Origin: Petrosia ficiformis
Taxonomy: Eukaryota > Porifera > Demospongiae > Haplosclerida > Petrosiidae
NCBI GenBank assembly: GCA_947044365.1
Contig: OX345641.1
Span: 1,989,460-2,053,459, forward strand
Direction: 5' to 3'
Length of the DNA stretch: 64,000 nt
The translations under genes were made by a program, and so were the position numbers. Below the pieces are notes generated by a model. The model searched no databases and was not told the DNA's origin. It worked only from the letters and a program-made list of their open reading frames with translations. Below, one piece after another: positions 12,969 through 25,500 of this stretch. Positions within the stretch are counted from its first letter, which is position 1; each line of letters starts with the position of its first letter.

Positions 12969-15664
12969 AGTGTTGTTTTAGTTAACTAACTAAAACTTAA
13001 ACCCCTTTTAGTAAGGCATTGTGACTTTTTAGTTAACTAAACTATGACTAAATCACAAGTCAACTGCAATAACTATAACTAACTAAAATGAAAATTGGCC
13101 ATTAATGGACACTTTTAGTAAAATTAAAACCCTTTTTATAAGCCCAATATTATTTTAGTTAATTAAAAACTATAACTAAACTAAAAGTTTGAGAAACCAG
13201 GCATACTATAACTATAACTAAAAGTGGTCACTATAGTCACACTAAAACAACACTAGTGTGTGTGTGTCTGTGTATGTGTGTTAGTCCTGCTGTCAGAGAA
13301 TTTTATAATATAATTATGTAATATGTTATATCATAAGACAAAAGAAAGTCTCCTAAGAACTTTACAATTATATTGATCGACTTACACATACATGTACTTC
13401 ACCCACATCAATAGTAAAGACTCTTGAGTTTCAATTATCCATGAATTGAATAGAAATACATGTAAAGAATAAATTCCCTTAATTCTCTTTTGTGATGTTG
13501 CAATATAGCATAAGATTATGTCATGATATATTATATACTGGTATGTACACTAACAGTGTCAATAAATACACATCAGCATCCCTGATAGAAGGACCTTTAT
13601 TCTTTAAACTTCCTTCAGGAGTCATTCAGTATGTCTGTCTCGGGAAATAAATAATCCCTCATCTTTTTTCCAAAAAGCCCCACTTTTAGTATACATTCAG
13701 TATGTCTGTCTCGGGAAATGGATAATTCCTGATCTTTTCCCCAAAAAGCCCCACTTTTAGTATACACTCAGTATGTCTGTCCTGGGAAATGAGTAATCCC
13801 TAATATGTTTCCTCAAAAAACCCCAAATTTAGTATACACTAATCCCTCATCTTTTTTCCAAAAAGCCCCACTTTTAGTATACATTCAGTATGTCTGTCTC
13901 GGGAAATGGATAATTCCTGATCTTTTCTCCAAAAAGCCCCACTTTTAGTATACACTGCAAATTGTTTTTAGTATTCTATTTAAAAGCTACATCATCAGTT
14001 CGTCTAGTTGAATAGATATGTTGTCTGTGTGCCATTAACAACATTGAAACACTACAGCTCTGAACTTACCTATAGCAAAACATCCCTCGTAATCATCATA
14101 CCTCATCACTTATCTGTTACATATATATATAGTGTTGTTTTAGTTTTAGAAAAAATGACTTTCAGTTATAGTTATAGTGTGCCTGGCATCTCAAACTTTT
14201 ATTTTAGTTATAGTTTAATTAACATGTACATATACATACAATGTGATAGTCAGTGTTAAAGTTTGAGCAAACATACTTATCTATGTAGCATCTATTGCTT
14301 TCAAGTTGAACTCTTTCCTTTATACATAATTATATGTATACAGTGTATATACATGTATGTATAATTATAATTACAGCCATGCATTTTGTTCAATCCTATC
14401 ACATGACGAACAAAACAGTCATGTGTTTGATCATGTGATCCAAATGTTAGATGCTGATTATTATTTATAATATTAAATGTATTATGTCAGAATTGCCTTA
14501 TTTGAACTTTGACCTATTAGGACTAAAATTACGCATGTCTTGTATTTGGTATGTATTAGTGTTGTTTTAGTTAACTACATATACTAAAATCCCTTTAAGT
14601 AAGGCATTATGACTTTTAGTTAACTAAACTATAACTGAATTCAAGTCTACTGCAATAACTATAACTAACTAAAATGAATATTGGCCAATAATGGACAGTT
14701 TAGTTAGTTAACTACCCTTTTAAAATTGTTTTAGCTATAACTAAAATTATAACGATAACTAAAATTGTGATAAACTAGACATACTATAACTAAAAGTGGT
14801 CATTATTGTTGTACTAAAACAAAACTACTACAAGTATGTATCCTGTCATTGTCATTTATAATTATATACTGTACATTATTACGTGCATATAGACATTGAA
14901 AGGTCATTAATGTAAACATGACATCATACAAGTTGAAACAACAATAGGAATTAATCTGGACATACATTTGTAATGTAACATTCATTCCACAAAACAATAA
15001 GAGTACAAATTAATTAAAATTGTATTATGCCCAAAACTATGGGAGGGTAATAACTATTAATCACTGAACTATTATTTCCGGGTTTCATACAGGATTTTGT
15101 GTTACGGAGGGGATCATGCGAAGCTTACTGCTATGGGGTGTGGGTCTAGGTATCATTAACACATATTGCCTCTGAATTTCATGAAAAAAATTCCTTCTTA
15201 ATGATATTTCAAACTACATCCTCTAAACCTTTTATTATCTTTTATCTCTCCCTGCTCACTCTTTCCCTCCCTCCTCCCATCTTCCTCTTAATTCCTTGTA
15301 TACCCTCTCTCTCTCTCTCTCATTCCTCTCCTCTTCCTCTCCCTCCCTCTCTCCCTCTCTCTCCCTCTCTCTCCCTCTCTACCTCTTTCATCTCCCTACC
15401 TCCTCCACTCTTCCTCTTTGTATTCCCTCTCTCCCTCCCCTCTCTCTTTTAGGATTAGGTAGTGTTATTCTAGTACTACATACAGTTAAACCACCTATTC
15501 AACCAAGTGGTAAGATTATATACAGTGGATGGCTGTCCAAAAAAGGAGGCAGTGGGTTGACTCCACGTAATTGGAGAAGACGATGGTTTATTGTGAGAGA
15601 TGATTGTGTAGCTTATTATTACCCATCACCAGATGTGAGTGTGTCTATCTGTATTTCTGACTGC

Positions 15665-15706
<42 letters not shown>

Positions 15707-16494
15707 GTGACTGTGTAGTGTGTATGTGTATATCTGTCTGTCTGTCAGTGTGTGTTCATACTGGTATACATAAGTATGGACACATATACATGTACATGTA
15801 TGGACACATGTACATGTACATGTATGGAGACATGTACATGTACATGTGTATATGATACAATACATTTAATTGTGTTTATGGAGTGTAAATAAAATGTTTA
15901 TTTTCCTTCTAAAAGAAAATTGTTAAAATTATTACAACACAAATTTATCATTTGAACTGCCAGTCAATTTTATCAACTTAAAAACATAAAGATAATACTA
16001 TATACATGTGTACATGTGTATATACATGCATGTATGTACATGTATACATACGTTTGAATATACATACACATGTACTGTGTATACATATGTACATGTATAA
16101 TACATTCATCACACAAACCCCGCATCATAACACCTATATTCTACAAGTACATGTCCACACTTCCAGTGCCTTAATACAGACCCTTCTCTCTTTCCCACAC
16201 AAGCACATTAATTTTTATTTACTTATAATTCATGGGAAAATGATGTTGTAATGTTTGCACTTTACACAAAAAATAACTATTAACAGCATCACTGAAGTGA
16301 TAGTTTATATAAGCATTTCCTGTGTTAATTCATTTTAATGGTGTGATGTGATGCACATGTACATGTATGCATGTATGTGTACTTGTACATGTATAGGTAC
16401 ATGTGTATGTACATGTGTATGTACATGTGTATGTACATTGTGTATGTACATACATGCATACATACATACATACATACAAACATACATGTACATG

Positions 16495-16527
<33 letters not shown>

Positions 16528-19500
16528 TATTGGGTGTAGGTATCAGTTAATGAATCTTTTGTCATTCTATTCAAAATATGACAGTAATGTCTGATTTCAA
16601 CCTTTCATGAACATACCAATGTATGATGCAATACATCAATTTATTATATTGTTTGTACACACAATAGGACACGTCCAGACCGCTAGGAGCCATTGTCATG
16701 CATAACTATACCATTAGTAAAGCCAGTGGTGACTTAAAGCGACCTTTCACATTCAGAGTAATGAAAGGTGGGGCAAGAACATACTATCTATCTGCTGAAA
16801 CAGAAGTAGAAATGAACAGGTGTGTATTTGTTAGGAATGTTAGATATGATAAGGTGTAGTCAGGTGTGGTGACTCATGCTTCATAATGATAGCTTATATG
16901 GTACTACAAATTGTACATCTAAAAAAGAGGATGTTAAATTTGTAGTTTTAGTGGAGAAGTAACTAAACTGCATGAGATAATCCGAATTTGGAGCATGGCC
17001 AAACAAAGTGAAATTGTATTAACCTGAACAAACTGACCATTTGATATACAGCTGTTATGTACTCTGATAGTTACATATGCTTATGTATGTTCAGTATGAA
17101 CGGGCAAACTAAATGTACAACTAAATGTAGTCGTTACTGTCATACTAAATAAACACAACAAGTCTTATATCATGTTCTCAATGTCAACTGATGCAACATC
17201 CAGTCAGTCATCCAGGACAAAACATCATTTGAACTTCGCATACCACAAGTCTGACATTGTTGTCATGGCATAACTGTAGTATATGTCAATACAAAACATA
17301 CGGTACAGTAATTACTCAATAGTTTCATTTCCACACTCCAGTGACAGTAATTGGAGTACTTGTCAATTCAACACCACAGTAGCGAGACAGTAATTACTAT
17401 ACTATACTGACAGTAGAACTAAGGTAATTACTGTTACTGTATGGTGACATTTTATTGACATATACTGTACATGTCAATTGAGCACCACAGTAGCGAGACA
17501 GTAATTACTATACTATACTGACAGTAGAACTAAGGTAATTACTGTTACTCTATGGTGACATTTTATTGACATATACTGTACATGTCAATACATTACTGCT
17601 ATGACTAATCACATATATACACATATATTGTACGACATAGCATATGGGATATCGTGAAAGAGAAATAAAGGTGATTTTATTCATGAACCTTATTGAATAA
17701 TTACTAATTATTGAATAAGGTTCATGAATAAAATCACCTTTATTTCTCTTTCACGATATCCCATATGCTATGTCATACAATATATGTGTATATATGTCAA
17801 TAAAATGTCACCATATAGTAACAGTAATTATCTTAGTTCTACTGTCAGTATAGTATAGTCTCACTACTGTGGTGTTCAATTTACAAGTATAGTAATTACT
17901 ACTTTTGATATTCAACTCTACTTCCAATAGTACTACTTTGTACTGTAATCATAGTAATGTGTGAATCCCTTTTACATTTGTATGTGATAACATACACATG
18001 TATCAGGAGCCCATGAAAAAACCAGAGGTTTTTTTTATGGACTCCTGGTAGTACTAAGGTACTACAGTGTTCTGCCCACACTGGTCGGCACTGGTCGGGA
18101 ATAACCACCTCTCAGATGAATTAACCACCTCTTAGATAAATTAACCACCTTTTAACCACCTCTCAGATAATACATATATAGGCTACTGAGACAGAATTAA
18201 CTATATACTGGATAAACAGCACTTAATTCATGTAAAATCCAACCACCACTCTAAATATCCTGGGCAGAACACTGGTACTATACTCACAATGTACACTGTA
18301 GTTAACGAAAGTACAATGATAGTATGTAAACTAAATAATGTCACGTACTGTAGTGTAGTTCGATTATGGAACTACTGAGTAATTACTATACTGTATGGTG
18401 ACTTTTTATTGACTTGTACTGTACAATATATACAGGTATGTCACAATATCATGGTAGCCCATATTTTTGTAGGTAAAAATTTATTAATTTATTTCCCCTT
18501 GTCCTTAGATGGGCACAAGTACTAACTGAAGCAGCCAACCTCGAAAATAGGGTAAGTTTTTTAGCATTTCTCCTGTATTAATGTTAATTATTATTTACAA
18601 CACAAGTCAAAACATTAATTAAGATAAACAGATGACATCCACTTGTACCACTGCAATAATTGTAATGAAAGTACACATACATTATGAGAACTAAAGATGT
18701 ACATGTATGCACACAAGGCAACAAGATTGGGATGGTAACTTGGCAACAAGATTGGGATGGTAACTTAGCAACAAGATTAAACTAGCCACTCTCACATAAC
18801 CGTACATGAGTGCTAATAGTAAAATACATAAAGTCTGTTCACATTCATGATGACCTCAAGATTAGGATGTGATGACTTTATATGTACATGTACTATAGTG
18901 TATAGTTTAATATCATAAGATTAATACATGATTATACTGTAACTCAATAATGAAGTAATGGATTGAAATTTGACATACACAAAAAAGAACAGGAAGATGA
19001 AAATGGTCCATGTAAAAAGACTGTTGGTCATTCCAAACTAAAGTCATTAACATTTTTGTAAGGTCATGTGAACATGAATGACCTTTAGTATGACTGGTTA
19101 ATTTCATTGCTAAGAATAAGTATTAATGAAACCTATCTGCTTGCTTAAACCTCTCAAAAAAATTAAGACTATCCCAATCTTGTTTGGTTTTGTTCCTTTT
19201 GTTCATCTTTATGTTATCTTGACCTCTGGAATGTTTAGTGGAATTCAGTACAAGCTGGTCATATAGGGTTACAATAACTTTATACTTTGCTAGGCTTCTC
19301 TTTATCACATTTATAATGTGTTGGCATTTATCAATCAATTTGTTCCTTTGATCTAACTCCATCCACCTGTTCCATCTTTCAATCTATCCATCCACCTGTT
19401 CTATCTATCCATCCACCTGTTCCATCTTTCAATCTATCTATCTGTCCCTCTTTTCCATCTTTCAATCTATCCATCATTCAATCTACATGTATCTATCTAT

Positions 19501-22500
19501 TTAATCCATCTATCCATCCACTTATCCATCTCTACATCCATCTCTACATCCATCTACTTGTTTGTATATTCATCTGTCTGTCCTTTCCTCCACCCATCCA
19601 TGCATGCATCCATCCATCTATCCATTCATCTGTCCATCCATCCATTCATATATACATCTATCCATCCATCCATTCATCTATACATTCATCCATCCATTCA
19701 TATATACATTCATCCATTCATCTACATGTATGTAGCTAGCTATCTATTCTTAAATCCATCCATTCATATGTACATCTATCCATCCATCCATTCATCTATA
19801 CATTCATCTGTCCATACATTCATCCATCCATTCATATGTACATCTATCCATCCATCCATTCATATATACATTCATCCATTCGTCTACATGTATGTAGCTA
19901 GCTATCTATTCTTAAATCCATCCATTCATATGTACATCTATCCATCCATCCATTCATCTATACATTCATCTGTCCATACATTCATCCATCCATCCATTCA
20001 TATGTACATCTATCCATCCATCCATTCATCTATCCATTCATCTGTCCATACATTCATCCATCCATTCATATATACATGTATCCATCCATCCATTCATCTA
20101 TACATTCATCCATTCATCTACATGTATGTAGCTAGCTATCTATTCTTAAATCCATCCATTCATATGTACATCTATCCATCCATCCATTCATATATACATT
20201 CATCCATTCATCTACATGTATGTAGCTAGCTATCTATTCTTAAATCCATCCATCCATTTGTTCATCCATTATTCTTTAGTCTTTCCATCTCTCTATCTAA
20301 TATATGTACTTGCACCTATCTACATTGTACATATGCAGTAGTAGTTGTATTGATCTGTATGCATTACTTCCATAATCTCCTGGTAATGCTATTACAGACA
20401 TAATGTATATTATGTCTGGCCTATAGATGGGTGTAGTTCATGCTTTGAAGAATAAATAAATATAATTGTACATTTTAATACATCAATACACATCCCTTCT
20501 CCTAATCAAATTTGCTTTAAAGGTCATTCATGTTCACCTTGACCTCAGAAAAGTGTTCATAACTTTAGTTTGGAATGACAAACAATCTTTTTACCTGTAC
20601 CATTTTCATATAATTATCCTTCCTGTTCTTTTTGTGCATATTAAATTTCAATCCATTGCTTCATTATTGAGTTACAGTATAATCATGTATTAACATTATG
20701 ACATTAAACTATACACTATAGTACATATAGTTACAGTATAATCATGTATTAACCTTATGACACTAAACTACACATTAACAGTGTTCTGCCCAGGATATTT
20801 TGAGTGGTGGTTGGATTCTAACTTGCATTTAGTGCTGTTTATCCAGTATATACTTAATACTATCTCAGTAGCCAATATACATACATTCATTATCTGAGAG
20901 GTGGTTAATTCATCTGAGTGGTGGTTAATTCATGCTGAGTGGTGGTTATTCTCAACCAGTGTGGGCAGAACACTGCACTATAGTGCATATAAAGTCATTA
21001 AATCATAATGACATGTACACCAATTACTGTCAAAACTACTGTTAAACTACTGTAGTGTGGAAATGAAACTACTGTACTGTATGGTGACGTTTTATTGACA
21101 TATACTATATATTAACTCATTGGATATGTGTATTGTCACTCGTCCTTCAGACTCATGACAATACTTGCATCCAATTTACGATATTTCCCGGTATCCGTGC
21201 GATAATGAGTTTACCAAATCATGCTTGTTTTCTCTCATAAATGCTTAATACTATTGCAACTGTCATGATAGAGATGATCATCTTGAACCATTTACAAGCT
21301 AACTCTCTAGCCAGTGGCTATCTCGGGCAACCTCCAACTTGAAAAGAGATTTCAGCACTGAACATAAAAAAATCTCTCTAGTTTCACATCTTACCATAAA
21401 CTTGATTCAGAATTTTATCACGACTCATATTTATTAACTTCACCTACGCCAAAACTAGAGACTAGTAGAGAGTGGTCTCTTTCTAGACAATTTTACTTAA
21501 CAACATATGACACACATTACAATAAACTTCCAGTCATATGACTCAATAAAAATACTAGAAAATATTGTCATAGTGCATGATTTGAATGTCTAATTGAAAA
21601 TGTATGGATTCGTTGTTTCTATGGTAAACATTGTTTGATAATAGTAAATATTACTAACATATCATGGTATAATTAGATTTCATTATCACTATTGAGGCTG
21701 TCTGTTAAGAGCAGCAACTAAATCTGCAATTTCATTTTGTGTTCTGTTTGTGAATTAACTATTAAGTTAGTGCAGTTATCACATCAAATACATGTAAATA
21801 TCGCTCAATTCTAGTTAAGAATATTAGAGATTAAAATAGATTTATCAGAGCTAATGTACTGTAATGGATTGTTATTTATATTGTGGGCTAGTATCTGTTT
21901 ATAGTGTCTGAATTGTTTATTTACAATGATGTTCTTTATTAACATGTGTTGAAGTCTAAAATATTCCTATCGTGTAGTTTGACTATTTTATTAAAATAAC
22001 AAGTGGATGAGCTAGACAATACAATGCATCATTGTTAAATAACATCTTGCTATTATATCTCTCACTCCCTTGATTCCATTTCTTTATAGCCTCATTCCCA
22101 GACCACCTTATTCCGTCTTTGTAATGCCTCATTCCCAAACTACCTTATTCCCATCTCTATAGTCTCATTTCCTGACTACCACACCTTTCTGACAAATGCT
22201 CATCAGGTGATGTTTGAGCCTATTGGTTGCACTGATGCAGCATGTCACATCAGCAGGACTGCATTTTCTTGCTCCCCCTCCTGTATTATCAAACCTGCTC
22301 AGCAAATATCTTTTGTGGTCAAATATTTGTCTGAAAATGCACCACAAGTGATGTCAGAGAGTCTAAAAGTAAAATTTTCCTGGAGAAGCATGTCCTACAC
22401 CCTCCTAGTTGGCCATGTGCTTAGACACATGGATGGAAGCTTCACCCCCCGTTATTTCGGCAAATATCCCTCTTGAAAACCTTTCTGAATGCAACCCTGA

Positions 22501-25500
22501 TCAGTATAAAATAAAATATAATTGCATATTATGGCATTCAGCCAACTCAGGGCTTGGAGATTCCACTTAATGTGGGATTCATTGTTGTGGAAAAGAAGTC
22601 TATATTACGTGACTTATACGATATTGCACTGCATGCTTCAAGCACTATCGTTGGGGAGGAGGACTTCCTGGGCAACCCTCCCTCTCTTTCTCTGTATTAA
22701 CTGCTGCAAATACATTAAAGAAAGAGAAGCAGTCATGCCTAACATGTTTTGCAATACCTGAATATTGGTGATGCAAATTAAGAGTCAGTCAAGAAAGAGC
22801 TCAAATGTATTTGGACTAGGCCCCATATTAGTCTGGGAATGAGACCATCTCTGCACACCCATTTGTCTATCTATTCATTCATTGATATATATACAGTATA
22901 TTTCTTCATTCATCTATTTATCCATTTGTTCATCTATCTATCTATTGTATTGACAGGAACAAGTGCATATTACTGGTAGTGCCCAGAATGTTAGTGTTAG
23001 TGCTTTGTCTATTAAAGATCCTGAGTGTCATGGAATGATCTTCAAAAAAGAAAAAGCTCTTACTGGTTGGAAGAGAATGTATTGTATTCTGAAGGTGAGT
23101 TATCTGACTGTGATTCTATCCATTCATACATACATATATCGTTTTAATCCATCTATTTATTCATCTTATCTTCTGTTCATCCATCCATCCATCTATCTTT
23201 CCACCCATCCACTCATCCATCTTTCCATCCACTCGTACACTCATCCACTCATCTATCCATCCATTCATGTATATCCATCCATCTATCAATCCATCCATTC
23301 ATTTACTCCATTCATCCAATTATTCACACTGTCAATCATCCACTCATTCATTCATCCATTCATCTATCCTTCCTTCCCTTCATTTTCTCATTTCCTTTCT
23401 CATCACTTGTGTGGTATTTGTATTCATTATTATAATTATTTATTTACATGTACTTCCATTCAGAAATCAATGTATTCTTTTTCAAATTATTTATCATATA
23501 TAATTAACCTTCACCTACATGTACATTGTACTTACTGTAATCATATTGTCAATCTGTTTGTCCATCCATCCATCTTTCCATCCATCCATCCATCCCCCAT
23601 CCATCCTCCATCCATCCATGCATCCATCCATCTATCCATCAATCCATCCATCCATTCGTTCATTATCATCCATCCATCCATTTATCTATCCATCCATTTA
23701 TCCATCCATCCATCCATCCATCCATCTCATGTAGTGTTGCTTTATTTTGACAATAGTGACCACATTTAGTTATAGTTATAGTATGCCTAGTTTATCATAA
23801 TTTTAGTTATATATAGTTGATTACCAAAGGTCATATTAGGCTTACTAAAAGGGTTTTAGTTTTAGTTAACTAACTACATGTACATGTACATGTAAAAGTG
23901 CCCATTATTGGCCAATTTTCATTTTAGTTAGTTATAGTTATTACAGTAGACCTGTAATTTAGTTATACTTTAGCTAACTAAAAGTCATAATGCCTTACTA
24001 AAAGGGGGTTTAGTTATAGTTATAGTTAACTAAAACAATACTAATCTCATCTATTTAGTATTTATCCACAAACATTTGTACATGTGCAGGAAATGAATTT
24101 CCATTCCTTCTATTCATCAATCCTCATTCATCAATACTTTTACAACTTTTGTACTCATTTCCTTTTCATTACTTATATGGTATCTGTATTAATTCATTTT
24201 GACAAACTGATGAGTAGTCCATTTGTCTGTTTGTGTGTCTATCTATCCATCCATCTGTGTATTTATCTATTTATATAATCATATGCTTCACCTCTTTTTC
24301 TCTTGTCTTTTTAGTGTCAACAAATTTTCTTTTATAACAACATGAGCAACAGAACAGCACAAGGTGTTCTGAATATAGAAGGATATGAAATATCAAAGGG
24401 AAAATCTAAAGAAAAACGTCATTATTTTCAAGCGGTACCACCACTAAAACATCAGAAAATTGTTAACTTCTATGCAGAAACTGAAATAGACAGAGAAAGG
24501 TACGAGAACAAAAAAGGGGTCGCCTTTAAAATTTAATTTTGACAATTCGAAAGTCATGCATACAATTAGAATGGATACCGTTAGGATACTATTAAAATAT
24601 TGTTGTGATACTATTAGGATACTATTAGAATACTGTTAGGATACTATTAGGATACTGTTAGGATACTACTACAATACTGTTACGATACTATTAGGATACT
24701 GTTAGGATACTATTAAAATACTGTTAGGTAGGGATGGGCAATATTTTGATTATCGTGATAATCGTGATTAAAATTTTCAGTGATAATCGTATCGTCTAAA
24801 TATTCCCATATCGTGGTCACAAAAATAACGATTATTGTGCCATAACTTCAGGTTTTCAGTACTATCACATCTAAACCAGTTTTTCAACACTGTTTACTCA
24901 ACAAATAAAAGGTATCAATTTGATTGTTGAATGAAATCTACATACATATGTAAGGTAGCCAATAATCGCAATAATCGTGATACTTGCAAAAACAATAATC
25001 GTTGACTCATATTTTCATAATCGCCCATCCCTACTGTTAGGATACTACTACAGAGCAAGAAATAAGGTCTCAAATAAATTTCCTTGGATATTGCAGAATT
25101 TTGATTAGCCATGTAATGCACTATATACATGTAGTAGGTATTATAAGTTCAAAATGTTTGGAAATACTGTTGAAATGGTTGGATATGTCTAATGACCAGC
25201 AATTATTTCTTGTCCTGCTTTTAGAATACTATTAGGGTACTATTAGGATACTGTTAGGATACTGTTAGAATACTATTAGGATAGTGCTAACATTTTAATT
25301 ATTCACTTTCTGATGCTTTCATTATTCAATTCTAGAAGCAATGCCCTGTTTTTGAAAACACGTTATTCCACTTTTTTAATACAAAGCCAACTGAATTTGT
25401 TTTGTAAGATGTGTACTACCTGCATAAAAAATTTAATTCACTTCATTTACAACATGGTGGAATAAAGAGAGAAGGCAATCCAAAAGCACCATTCATATAA

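Noticed and set aside
15201..15718. Two overlapping open frames of 83 and 140 codons
   Set aside because: One is pyrimidine-tract only; the other is that tract joined to exon 3 of the PDZ-PH gene.
19558..20229. 223-codon open frame rich in Ser, Ile, His, Pro
   Set aside because: Pure CATC/CATT minisatellite inside an intron.
22207..22761. Possible protein-coding exons in intron 5 of the PDZ-PH gene
   Set aside because: Short frames on both strands, no recognised domain, bounded by inverted CTCATTCCCAGAC ends; more likely transposon interior.
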